DNA of 64,000 nt from Cyclobacterium sp. 1_MG-2023 (lineage in GTDB: Bacteria > Bacteroidota > Bacteroidia > Cytophagales > Cyclobacteriaceae), in NCBI RefSeq assembly GCF_030546805.1, contig NZ_JAUOPC010000006.1, positions 186,001 through 250,000 on the forward strand. The letters are read 5' to 3'. Below the pieces are notes generated by a model. That model was not told the DNA's origin and searched no databases. It saw only the letters and a list, made by a program, of their open reading frames with translations. The translations under genes were made by a program, and so were the position numbers. Shown piece by piece: positions 1 through 9,000 of the stretch (position 1 is its first letter; every line of letters starts with the position of its first letter).

Positions 1-1222
1 TCTGCATCAAACCAAACTTGGTAAGGGGAAGTACCGTATTCTTGGATCGGTCTTCTCTCATTGCTTCCTTCATCGCTTCAAAAATGGCCTTTTTATTATC
101 GGCCTTTTTCATATCGATAAAGTCAATCACAATAATTCCTCCCATATCGCGAAGCCTTAGTTGCCTTGCAATTTCTTTTACGGCCACCATATTGGTTTTT
201 AGGCCCGTATTTTCTTGATCACTTTCCTGGTTGGATTTGTTGCCACTGTTAACGTCCACTACATGCAAGGCTTCTGTATGCTCAATAATGAGATAACCGC
301 CTTGGGGGAGACTAACGGTAGTTCCAAACAGGCTTTTGATCTGTTTTTCTATACCAAAACTTTCAAAGAGCTTCGCTTTTCCGTTATAAAGCTTAACAAT
401 TTTTTCTTTTTCTGGAGCAATGGATCTTATATAAGATCGCATTTGATCGTAAATTACTTCATCTTCTACCGTGATTGCGTCGAAAGATTCATTGAGAAGG
501 TCTCTTATAATTGAAGAGGCCAAACTCATTTCTCCGATGATTTTGTCTTTAACTTTGGCTTTTTGAAGCTTCCTCATCCCATCTTCCCAAGTCTCTAACA
601 AATTTCTTAGGTCTTTATCCAGCTCAGTGACAGATTGACCTTCTGCCACGGTACGAATAATTACACCGAAATTGACCGGTTTGATGGAAGTGATAAGCCG
701 GGATAACCTTTTTCTTTCATCAGCACTACGTATTTTTTTGGATACGTTGACCGTGTTTGAAAAAGGTACCAATACCAAGTATCGACCAGCAAGGGAGAGC
801 TCACACGATAATCGAGGCCCTTTTGTAGAAATTGGCTCTTTGACAACCTGCACCAACACCTGATTGTTCTTAGACAATACTTGGCTTATCTTTCCAAGTT
901 TGTCTATCTCAGGCTCGTTTTCAAAACCTTTTAGGTCGAAACCTTTATGATTTTTATTACGGGTTAATTTTACCAGCTTACTTAAGCTGTTAACCTGTGG
1001 TCCTAGGTCTTGATAGTGCAAGAAAGCGTCTTTTTCATAGCCTACGTCTATGAAAGCAGCATTTAAGCCATTTACAATTTTCTTTACAGCACCAAGATAG
1101 ATGTCGCCAACTTTGAACTTGTTGTCTTCCTCCTCTACGTGAAGCTCAATCAAGCTCTTATTCTTAAGCAGGGCTATTCGACTACCATTTTGAGAGGAAT
1201 CAATTAATAATTCTGAACTCAA
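1..1222 (-). CDS. rng: Ribonuclease E/G family protein (RNase G), 3' end cut by window
   Basis: Endoribonuclease of the RNase E/G family, acting in rRNA and mRNA processing. The reading frame runs off the left edge, so about 407 codons of the N-terminal and central parts are visible. It begins SSELLIDSSQNGSRIALLKN, the usual start of Bacteroidota RNase G, followed by an S1-like segment (VGDIYLGAVKKIVNGLNAAF). The two catalytic acidic motifs are present as HVVDVNSG and IVIDFIDM. The start is a TTG at 1220-1222: no in-frame ATG lies near it, and this codon restores the family N-terminus. It follows the mini-protein gene by about 50 bases on the same strand, so it is probably the last gene of the HU-TPR-mini-protein-rng operon. 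Family call firm; start codon likely. Confidence 0.93.
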   Translation of the reverse strand, partial: MSSELLIDSSQNGSRIALLKNKSLIELHVEEEDNKFKVGDIYLGAVKKIVNGLNAAFIDVGYEKDAFLHYQDLGPQVNSLSKLVKLTRNKNHKGFDLKGFENEPEIDKLGKISQVLSKNNQVLVQVVKEPISTKGPRLSCELSLAGRYLVLVPFSNTVNVSKKIRSADERKRLSRLITSIKPVNFGVIIRTVAEGQSVTELDKDLRNLLETWEDGMRKLQKAKVKDKIIGEMSLASSIIRDLLNESFDAITVEDEVIYDQMRSYIRSIAPEKEKIVKLYNGKAKLFESFGIEKQIKSLFGTTVSLPQGGYLIIEHTEALHVVDVNSGNKSNQESDQENTGLKTNMVAVKEIARQLRLRDMGGIIVIDFIDMKKADNKKAIFEAMKEAMREDRSKNTVLPLTKFGLMQ

Positions 1223-1274
1223 ATTGTGTCTCTGTTATGAAATAAAAGAACGTGTTAATTGAACAGAAATTAAA

Positions 1275-1367
1275 TTATTTCTTGTTCTTGTGTCTGTTTT
1301 TTCTCAATCTTTTCTTACGCTTGTGTGTAGCGATTTTATGTCTCTTCCTTTTTTTTCCGCAAGGCAT
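1275..1367 (-). CDS. AURKAIP1/COX24-type basic mini-protein (30 aa)
   Basis: A 30-residue protein starting MPCGKKRKRHKIATHKRKKR, with 17 Lys/Arg and 3 His. It matches the short AURKAIP1/COX24 (DUF1713-like) proteins found in Bacteroidota and related to the mitochondrial small-subunit protein mS38. By analogy it is probably a ribosome-associated peptide; that role is inferred, not visible in the sequence. It lies between the TPR gene and rng on the same strand with spacings of 32 and 52 bases, which supports co-transcription. It is far below usual gene-calling length cut-offs. The start is ATG at 1365-1367 and the stop TAA at 1275-1277. Confidence 0.85.
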   Translation of the reverse strand: MPCGKKRKRHKIATHKRKKRLRKNRHKNKK

Positions 1368-1399
1368 AATTTTATAGTTTTAGTTTAACAATATTTTGA

Positions 1400-2227
1400 T
1401 TATAATCTATCTAAGTAATTCTCTATTCCCGAAAGAATCTGAGGATCTGTAGTTTGCTTACGTAATTCTTCTAATTGAGTTTTGGCCAACTTCTTTTGGT
1501 TCGACTCAAACAAACTTACCCCCAAATAAAATTGACCCTGAATATTTTCAGGGTGATGCTCAACAAGTTTTTCAAATCGCTCCACAGCCCTTTTATACTG
1601 ACCGCTTTGCATGGACAATATGCCCATATTAAACAATGCCTCTTCATTTTCAGGATCTTCTTCCAAAACAGTCCTTAGCATGGTGATGCCTTGCATAGGG
1701 TTGGCAGAAGAAACATAAGTCATTGCAATCTTTGTTTTTAAATCAAGCCGCTCCGGATTGGCCTCTAAAACTTTGCCTAAATAAAAGCGCGTTTTATCCC
1801 CCAATCTTTTGGTCTTGATCTCTTCCATGGAAAAACCAAAAGCTTCATAATAAGCATTCCCTGCTTTTTCCCAGTTTTTCGGATCCGGCGCCTTTTCAGC
1901 AATTAAACCGAAATAATACGCCGCACTATCCAATTTACCTCCACTTTGGTAAACTTTAGCAATCGAATCAGCGAATATAACAAATTTTTCGGTACTAGCC
2001 TCTCCTTGTATTTCTGCCATCAGGTTCTCGATGACCTCAAGGTCACTGCTACTTAGAGAGTTCCCGTGGTTAATTTCTTCGTTGCTTGAATCAGATCCCA
2101 AACTAGTTCCATCCTCAGTAAGCCCCTTGTCCTCATTGTCCACTACCACTTTGGGTAAACTGTACAGAAGGAAACAAACGACAATTCCTGCAACAACGAA
2201 AATAATTTGGGATCTCTTCATAGTCAA
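1400..2227 (-). CDS. Membrane-anchored tetratricopeptide repeat protein
   Basis: 275 residues. A single N-terminal hydrophobic segment (about residues 8-23, IIFVVAGIVVCFLLYSLP) anchors the protein, followed by a Ser/Glu/Asp-rich linker and then TPR-like helical repeats over about residues 90-270. The clearest repeat pair is near residues 190-255 (ALFNMGILSMQSGQYKRAVERFEKL followed by QFYLGVSLFESNQKKLAKTQL). TPR arrays are protein-protein interaction scaffolds; no catalytic motif is visible. The gene starts 14 bases after the HU stop codon and precedes the mini-protein and rng, an arrangement common in Bacteroidota. Specific partner unknown. Confidence 0.85.
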   Translation of the reverse strand: MTMKRSQIIFVVAGIVVCFLLYSLPKVVVDNEDKGLTEDGTSLGSDSSNEEINHGNSLSSSDLEVIENLMAEIQGEASTEKFVIFADSIAKVYQSGGKLDSAAYYFGLIAEKAPDPKNWEKAGNAYYEAFGFSMEEIKTKRLGDKTRFYLGKVLEANPERLDLKTKIAMTYVSSANPMQGITMLRTVLEEDPENEEALFNMGILSMQSGQYKRAVERFEKLVEHHPENIQGQFYLGVSLFESNQKKLAKTQLEELRKQTTDPQILSGIENYLDRL

Positions 2228-2241
2228 ATTTGTCAGGATTA

Positions 2242-2550
2242 TTAGTCCTGAGGAGCCAATTCTCTTACGTTTTGGCTGTTTTTAATTTTTTCAATAAATG
2301 ATTTAGACGGCTTGAAAGCTGGAACATAATGTTCGTCAATCACAATGGCTGTGTTTTTAGAGATATTCCTTGCGATTTTTTTAGCTCTTTTTTTGTTTAT
2401 AAAACTGCCAAAACCTCTAACATAGATATTTTCTCCTTCTGCCATTGAATCTTTTACAACCTTGAAAAACGCCTCAACGGTCTGTGTAACATCATCCTTT
2501 TGGATTCCTGTCTTCTCCGAAATCTTTGTGATTACCTCTGCTTTAGTCAC
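2242..2550 (-). CDS. HU/IHF family DNA-binding protein
   Basis: 102-residue histone-like DNA-bending protein. The N-terminus (TKAEVITKISEKTGIQKDDV) and the beta-arm entry (IYVRGFGSFINKKRAKKIARNI) are diagnostic of the HU/IHF fold; the C-terminal part VPAFKPSKSFIEKI completes the helix. It is slightly longer than E. coli HU (90 aa) because of a short C-terminal extension. First gene of the minus-strand operon with the TPR protein. The upstream stretch between this gene and the divergent mutY carries a TAAATTTG -7 box on the minus strand. Confidence 0.92.
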   Translation of the reverse strand: MTKAEVITKISEKTGIQKDDVTQTVEAFFKVVKDSMAEGENIYVRGFGSFINKKRAKKIARNISKNTAIVIDEHYVPAFKPSKSFIEKIKNSQNVRELAPQD

Positions 2551-2617
2551 TGTCTTATTTTTTTTGTGTAATTCAATTGAGGCTTAACCTCCTATTAACC
2601 AACTAATTTTGGGAGTG

Positions 2618-2625
2618 CAAATTTA
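2618..2625 (-). promoter_or_regulatory. Candidate -7 box for the HU operon
   Basis: The minus strand reads TAAATTTG here, a perfect match to the Bacteroidota -7 consensus TAnnTTTG, 68 bases upstream of the HU start. No TTG lies at the preferred 17-23 base spacing, so only half of the promoter is recognisable. Confidence 0.4.
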
Positions 2626-2709
2626 CAATATCCATTCCAATTAAAAAATTAAATCGAAAAATTTAGCTTCATTTGTTCAATTATTAGCGAATAATAAAAT
2701 TTTAAAATT

Positions 2710-3792
2710 TTGAATTTCAACTATTTCACTGAAAATCTACTCCGTTGGTATCCCCTCAATTGCCGTGATCTGCCTTGGCGGGAGACACGGAATCCATATA
2801 TCATTTGGTTATCCGAAATCATCCTTCAACAAACCCGCGTAGCCCAAGGATTACCCTATTTTCATGCTTTCATTAATAAATTCCCCACTGTAGAGGCACT
2901 TGCCAATGCCCCGGAAGAAGACATCTTGAGGACATGGCAGGGATTGGGCTATTATAGCAGGGCAAGAAACTTACATGCTTGTGCACGCAATATCGTCAAT
3001 GAGAGAAATGGAAAATTTCCAGACAATTATAAGGAATTGTTGGGGCTGAAAGGTGTAGGACCCTATACAGCTGCTGCCATTGCCTCCTTCGCTTATAAAG
3101 AACAGATTGCTGTGGTCGACGGGAATGTCTATCGGGTTTTGTCCAGGTTTTTTGGTCTCGATGTGGACATTTCTTCCCACCAAGGAAAAAAAGCCTTTGG
3201 CAAACTGGCCAATGAAATCATTCCTGGAAATACCCCTGATGTGTACAACCAAGCCATCATGGAATTTGGTGCACTGCAATGTGTCCCCAAAAAGCCCAAT
3301 TGTCAGCAATGTCCCTTGCGCACCAGATGCCATGCCTTTCAAAACGAACTGGTGGAAACACTCCCGGTCAACGAAAAAAAAGTGAAAGTAAAATCTCGTT
3401 ACTTTTTATATTATCATATACAAATAGATGGACATACGGTCGTAAAAAAGCGAAGTGAAAAAGACATATGGCAAGGACTGGTTGACTTCCCTTTAGCGGA
3501 ATATTCGTCCTTGGAAAGCATCGAAAATATTCAGCCGGATTCGCTTGACCTGCCGGAAGAACTCCATCTCCTGGAACCAAATTATACCATAAGTTCTGAA
3601 AAACCCTTCAAACACCTGCTCACACATCAAAGAATTTTTGCTTCCTTTGTAAATATTAAATTCGGAGCAATCCATAAAGAAGCCGTGGAAAAGTGGGCCC
3701 AATCTAAAAACTATTCACTGGTAAATGCTTCCAGTCTGGAATCACTTGGCAAACCAAAATTGATTGTCCGGTATTTGAATCAAAAATATTAA
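2710..3792 (+). CDS. mutY: A/G-specific adenine DNA glycosylase MutY
   Basis: Removes adenine mispaired with 8-oxoguanine (base excision repair). 360 residues, normal length. Visible: catalytic Glu36 in LSEIILQQTRV, the helix-hairpin-helix LLGLKGVGPYTAAAI (about 110-125), catalytic Asp137 in VVDGNVYRVLSR, and the 4Fe-4S loop Cys191-x6-Cys198-x2-Cys201-x5-Cys207. A NUDIX-like C-terminal domain (about 230-355) is the part that reads 8-oxoG. The start is a TTG at 2710; no nearby ATG gives the conserved N-terminus. Heads the mutY-ssb-gldE group on the plus strand and is divergent from HU. Confidence 0.96.
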   Translation: MNFNYFTENLLRWYPLNCRDLPWRETRNPYIIWLSEIILQQTRVAQGLPYFHAFINKFPTVEALANAPEEDILRTWQGLGYYSRARNLHACARNIVNERNGKFPDNYKELLGLKGVGPYTAAAIASFAYKEQIAVVDGNVYRVLSRFFGLDVDISSHQGKKAFGKLANEIIPGNTPDVYNQAIMEFGALQCVPKKPNCQQCPLRTRCHAFQNELVETLPVNEKKVKVKSRYFLYYHIQIDGHTVVKKRSEKDIWQGLVDFPLAEYSSLESIENIQPDSLDLPEELHLLEPNYTISSEKPFKHLLTHQRIFASFVNIKFGAIHKEAVEKWAQSKNYSLVNASSLESLGKPKLIVRYLNQKY

Positions 3793-3838
3793 TTGTTTAT
3801 ATTTAATCAGCTATTTATAAAACCGAAAATATCTACCA

Positions 3839-4306
3839 ATGGCAGGAGTTAATAAAGTAATTTTATTGGGTAATCTTGGTGCAGATCCTGAAGTAAAACA
3901 TTTGGAAGGAGATAAGGTAGTAGCGAACCTTAGACTAGCCACAACTGAATCCTATAAAGATCGTGGCGGAAACCGTGTAGAAAATACTGAATGGCATGAC
4001 CTCGAATTATGGGATGGTCAGGCAAGAGTGGCCGAACAATACCTAAAAAAAGGTAGCCAGATTTATGTAGAAGGAAAAATAAAGTCCGACACTTGGCAGG
4101 ATGATCAAGGCAATAACCGTAAAAGAACCAAGATTAGGGTTCAAAGTTTTACCATGCTTGGTTCAAGGAACAGTGGGGCTGACAATGCTCAAGGCGGTGG
4201 CCAGTCAATGCCCGCTCAAAACAGCAATCCGAACACAGGAATGAATAGCAATTCTTCACCGGCTTATGATTCCGGAGACAATGACGCTGATGATTTACCA
4301 TTTTGA
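3839..4306 (+). CDS. ssb: Single-stranded DNA-binding protein
   Basis: 155 residues. The N-terminal OB fold (about 1-105) begins AGVNKVILLGNLGADPEVKH. A Gly/Gln/Asn/Ser-rich flexible linker (about 112-145) leads to the acidic tip DADDLPF at the extreme C-terminus, which docks repair and replication proteins. It follows mutY by 46 bases and precedes gldE, the usual Bacteroidota order. A DUF3127 protein elsewhere in the window (23810-24163) ends in a very similar tip. Confidence 0.96.
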   Translation: MAGVNKVILLGNLGADPEVKHLEGDKVVANLRLATTESYKDRGGNRVENTEWHDLELWDGQARVAEQYLKKGSQIYVEGKIKSDTWQDDQGNNRKRTKIRVQSFTMLGSRNSGADNAQGGGQSMPAQNSNPNTGMNSNSSPAYDSGDNDADDLPF

Positions 4307-4331
4307 TAGTACTGGAATTCGGTAAAATCAT

Positions 4332-4339
4332 TAGTTTTG
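4332..4339 (+). promoter_or_regulatory. Candidate -7 box upstream of gldE
   Basis: TAGTTTTG, a perfect TAnnTTTG match, ending 23 bases before the gldE start. The nearest upstream TTG (4303-4305) is 26 bases away, slightly beyond the usual spacing. gldE may therefore be transcribed on its own as well as from mutY-ssb. Confidence 0.35.
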
Positions 4340-4362
4340 CATAAAATTATATTATTAAATTA

Positions 4363-5712
4363 ATGGACGACCCCTATCCGAGTTTGCTGCTCCTGACTGA
4401 AGTCATAGCTGTATCACCGGTTTATTTGGTGGGTAATGCGGTATTGTTTATCGCGTTATTGATAATCTCAGCCTTGGTTTCCGGATCGGAAGTGGCTTTT
4501 TTTTCTCTAAACCATGAGGATATTGAAGGTATTAAAGAGGCTTCAGACCCAAAGTCTGAAAAAATTATTACCCTCTTAGAAAATCCTCAAAAGCTGTTGA
4601 GTACCATACTGATTCTCAACAATCTAATTAACATTAGCATCGTTACCCTTACCACCTTTTTTACTTGGAGTATATTTGGAACGGATGCTACAGGAATTGT
4701 AATCATCCTTTTCCAAACCATTGGGGTGACCTTTTCCATTGTATTCATTGGAGAAATTGTTCCAAAGGTTTATGCCAATTCAGCAAGTGTTGGCTTTGCA
4801 AAAATTACCGCTGAATTTCTTTATTTATTCTATGTGATCTTTGGTCCGCTATCTTCATTATTGATGTCCATCAGTGATGTGATCGAAAAACGGATAGAAA
4901 AAAAGGGCTATTCTTTATCAGTTGATGAATTGCATCATGCTTTAGAAATAACCTCCATTGACACAAGTAACAACGAGCGAGACATACTAAAAGGGATCGT
5001 TAATTTTGGCACCCTATCTGTGAAGCAGGTAATGCGTTCCAGAATGGACATCACGGCTGTTGATATAGAAATGGATTTTCATGAGTTGATGGACAAAATC
5101 AACAAAAGCGGCTATTCCAGAATACCGGTATATGAAGATACCATTGACCAAATTAAAGGGATCTTGTATATCAAAGACCTTTTGGACCATATAGAAAATG
5201 ACGAACATTTTAATTGGAAGGCACTTATCCGCAAGGGTTATTTTATCCCTGAGAACAAAAAACTAGCTGACCTGCTCAAAAACTTCAAAAACAAGAGGGT
5301 TCATATGGCCATTGTGGTGGATGAGTATGGGGGCACTTCGGGCTTGGTAACCCTAGAAGACCTTATAGAAGAAATTATTGGTGATATCAATGACGAATTT
5401 GATGAGGTAGAAGAGTACTTATTCAAAAAGTTGGACGATAGAACCTTTATTTTTGAAGGCAAAATTTCATTAAATGATTTCTGCAAAAAATTAGATCTCG
5501 ATATTCAATTGTTTGATGAGGTCAAAGGCGAAAGTGAATCTTTGGGAGGCCTGCTTCTTGAGTTGAATTCCAATTTACCAAATAATGGTACCAAGATAAA
5601 GTTTAACAATTTTGAGTTTACCATTATGGCTGTTGATACTAGAAAAATAAAGAAAGTAAAAGTAGTTTTGGATGGTCCTGTTGATAAAAATGTGCCTGAC
5701 CAAATCGATTGA
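4363..5712 (+). CDS. gldE: GldE-type CNNM/CBS-domain membrane protein
   Basis: 449 residues. The N-terminal half is a DUF21/CNNM membrane domain with hydrophobic segments at about 20-45, 85-115, 118-140 and 150-175. Next come a CBS pair (about 215-335; SGYSRIPVYEDTIDQIKGIL and MAIVVDEYGGTSGLVTLEDL) and a C-terminal CorC/HlyC transporter-associated domain. Homologues are annotated as gliding-motility protein GldE or as magnesium/cobalt efflux (CorB/C, TlyC) proteins. The position directly after ssb supports the GldE name. The gldD lipoprotein gene that often follows it is absent here. Function as an ion transporter or gliding accessory cannot be separated from sequence. Confidence 0.88.
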   Translation: MDDPYPSLLLLTEVIAVSPVYLVGNAVLFIALLIISALVSGSEVAFFSLNHEDIEGIKEASDPKSEKIITLLENPQKLLSTILILNNLINISIVTLTTFFTWSIFGTDATGIVIILFQTIGVTFSIVFIGEIVPKVYANSASVGFAKITAEFLYLFYVIFGPLSSLLMSISDVIEKRIEKKGYSLSVDELHHALEITSIDTSNNERDILKGIVNFGTLSVKQVMRSRMDITAVDIEMDFHELMDKINKSGYSRIPVYEDTIDQIKGILYIKDLLDHIENDEHFNWKALIRKGYFIPENKKLADLLKNFKNKRVHMAIVVDEYGGTSGLVTLEDLIEEIIGDINDEFDEVEEYLFKKLDDRTFIFEGKISLNDFCKKLDLDIQLFDEVKGESESLGGLLLELNSNLPNNGTKIKFNNFEFTIMAVDTRKIKKVKVVLDGPVDKNVPDQID

Positions 5713-6081
5713 TTTTAAAATTAGTTAAACAAGCTAAATCAAAGATCCATCTTATTTTTTATGCCCTCTGTGTGTATTTTTTTCTTTTTTTTTCGTAGTT
5801 TTAAAATTGGCAATTTTAGACATGTTTGCGTAATTCTAGAGGCTGTGTTTCCCAAATGAGCTTGAATTTTAGACTGAAACGATACACTTTTGCGAAATTT
5901 TGTATTTTTTCAGTTGAAATTTTAAGGTGTTCCTACATTGGCTTAATTATAATTTTTTGTTCTATATTCAGCTATTCTTTCATTTTTGTTTTACCTTTAT
6001 TGTCTAGAATTTAATAATTGAAAAATTTATTGTGGATTTTTCAAAGTAAATTCAATACCTAATACAATTAAACATAACAGA
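5713..6081. other. Intergenic leader region upstream of gltB
   Basis: AT-rich, with long T tracts near 5755-5800. It contains an open frame of 62 codons (5826-6014) that shows no family features and looks like chance. No clear TAnnTTTG promoter was found; TAGTTTTA near 5797 is one base off. It presumably holds the gltBD promoter. Confidence 0.5.
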
Positions 6082-9000
6082 ATGAATCAAGGTTTATATC
6101 GTTCACAGTTTGAGCATGATGCCTGCGGAATAGGGGCAGTTGTTAATGTGAAAGGCCATAAAAGCCACGAAACTATAAGTGATGCTTTGCTTATGCTAAG
6201 CAATATGGAGCACAGAGGAGGACGAGGTAGTGATCCCAAAACTGGGGATGGTGCCGGGGTCTTAATCCAGTTGCCTCATACTTTCCTTAAGGAGGTTACG
6301 CAACGGTTAGGTTTTGGGTTGCCCGAGGAAGGATGTTATGGCGTAGGGATGGTGTTTTTCCCAAACAACAAACAACTCTACAAAAAATGCAAATCAAACT
6401 TAAATAAGATAATCAACGAATTGGGCTTTAAGCTCATCGGATACAGGTCTGTACCTACAGATGATACAGTACCGGGATCCGGAGCTTTGGAGGTAATGCC
6501 CACTATTGAACAAGTTTTTGTGGAACACAAAGACAATCTTTCGGGTATTGATTTGGAGCGGAAACTTTACATCCTAAGAAACTATTCAACACGAATCATC
6601 AACTCCACCATACCGGGAGTAAATAGTGCCTTTTATTTTGCAAGTTTTAGTAGCCAAACAGTCATATACAAAGGGCAGCTTCGTACTGATCAAGTATTGA
6701 CCTTTTACAAAGACTTACAAAACAACAAGCTTAAGTCAGCGATTGCACTGGTACACTCCAGGTTTTCTACCAATACATTTCCAAACTGGAGACTGGCTCA
6801 GCCTTTCAGGTTTCTATCTCACAATGGGGAGATCAATACCATCCGTGGTAACCTGAACAAAATGCGCTCAAAAGAGACATTGATGAAATCCATGCATTTC
6901 ACTGATGAGGAGCTTGAAATGCTAATGCCGATTACCAACGCTAAGAATTCAGATTCTGCGAACTTGGATTCTATGGTGGAATTGTTAGCATTAAGCGGCC
7001 GTAGTCTTCCCCACGTGATGATGATGCTTGTACCTGAAGCTTGGCAGGACAACAAAACGATGGACAAAAAGAAGAAGGCATTTTATAAATTCCATGCTTC
7101 TTTGGTAGAGCCATGGGATGGACCTGCTGCACTATTGTTTACTGATGGCAAATCCTTGGGAGCAACATTGGATAGAAACGGCCTTCGTCCATTGAGGTAC
7201 TTTGTTACTTCTGATGATCGACTGATCCTTTCTTCGGAAGCAGGGGCATTGCCCATCAGAGAGTCCACTATCATTGAAAAAGGACGTATCAGTCCGGGTA
7301 GAATGCTCTTAGCTGATCTGGAAAAAGGAAAAGTTTCTTTCGACGAAGAGGTTAAAAACGAAGTAGTCAATAGAAAGCCATATGATGCCTGGATCAAAAA
7401 AGAGAGATTAAAATTACGAATGATCCCTGCGCCTACAACGCTTTCATTGCCTTACAGCACAGAAAATATTAAGAAAAAACAAACCATATTTGGTTACAGT
7501 CAGGAGGACTTAAAAGTAATCTTATCACCAATGGGAGATACCGCCTACGAGCCAATCGGTTCCATGGGTGCAGATACTCCTCTAGCAGTTCTTTCCAAAC
7601 AAAGTCAACATATCTCAAATTACTTTAAGCAACTATTTGCCCAAGTAAGTAACCCGCCGATTGATCCAATTAGGGAGCGTTTGGTAATGTCTTTGTTTAC
7701 CAGAATTGGTGAGAGTTATAATATTCTGGACGAAAGCCCTAAACATACCCGTCAGATACATATTTCTCAACCGGTCTTGCTCAATGAAGACTTAGAGAAA
7801 TTAAGAAATCTTGAGGATAAAGGGTATCATTCAGCTACTTTAAAAGCGCATTTCGAAGCGGATGGCAAACCGGGACGGTTGTTAGAAGCATTAAATAAAT
7901 TGTGTCAAGCGGCCGAAAAAGCCATTGGTGAGGGAAAAAATATCCTCATCATTTCCGATAGAGATTCTCAGAAAGATACTGCTCCAATCCCTTCTTTATT
8001 GGCAGTGGGAGCTGTTCACCATCACTTGGTGAACCAGAAATTGAGGACCAAAGCGGGCTTGGTAATAGAAGCAGGAGATATTAGGGAAACGCATCACTTT
8101 GCAACGGCTATAGGCTATGGCGCAAGTGCTATCAACCCTTACCTGGCCTTAGAAACCCTTCTTTCGCTCAATGAAAACGATATGTTGAGCAAGAAGATAC
8201 CACAAAAGAAATTATTTGAAAACTATAAGGCTGCCATAGGAAAAGGACTTCTTAAGGTTCTTTCTAAAATGGGTATCAGTACCCTACAGTCTTACCAAAG
8301 TGCTCAAATATTTGAAGCTGTTGGTCTAGGTGCAGAGGTAATTGACAGGTGTTTCAAAGGAACCGTAAGCAGAATAAGTGGTGTTTCTTTTGATGAGTTG
8401 GCCGATGAAGTATTGGTAAGACATCATGCTGCCTATAAAACCAAAAGTCCACTTTTGGAAGCCGGAGGAATTTACCAGTGGAAAAGAAGGGGAGAAAAAC
8501 ACCTCTTCAATCCGGAAACCATCCACCTGTTACAAAAATCTACAAAGCTGGGAGATTATGAATTGTACAAGAAATTTGCGCAAAAAATCAACGACCAGAC
8601 TAAAGATGCCTTGACCCTTAGGGGCTTGCTGGAATTTAAAAAGAGAATCTCTGTTCCATTAGACGAAGTGGAACCGGTAGAATCCATCATGAAGCGTTTC
8701 GCTACAGGAGCCATGTCCTTCGGGTCGATATCCCACGAAGCACACAGCACCTTGGCCATTGCCATGAACCGTATTGGAGCGAAAAGTAATAGTGGAGAAG
8801 GCGGTGAAGATGAAATTCGATTTGAGAGAAAAGAGAACGGCGATTGGGAAAGGTCTGCTATCAAGCAAGTAGCTTCCGGTAGATTCGGGGTTACAAGTAA
8901 TTACCTAACCAACGCAGCTGAAATACAAATTAAAATGGCACAGGGAGCCAAGCCTGGTGAAGGTGGACAGCTTCCGGGACATAAAGTGGATGACTGGATA

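Noticed and set aside
5826-6014. 62-codon open frame upstream of gltB
   Set aside because: Low-complexity hydrophobic product without family resemblance, in a T-rich leader; likely chance.
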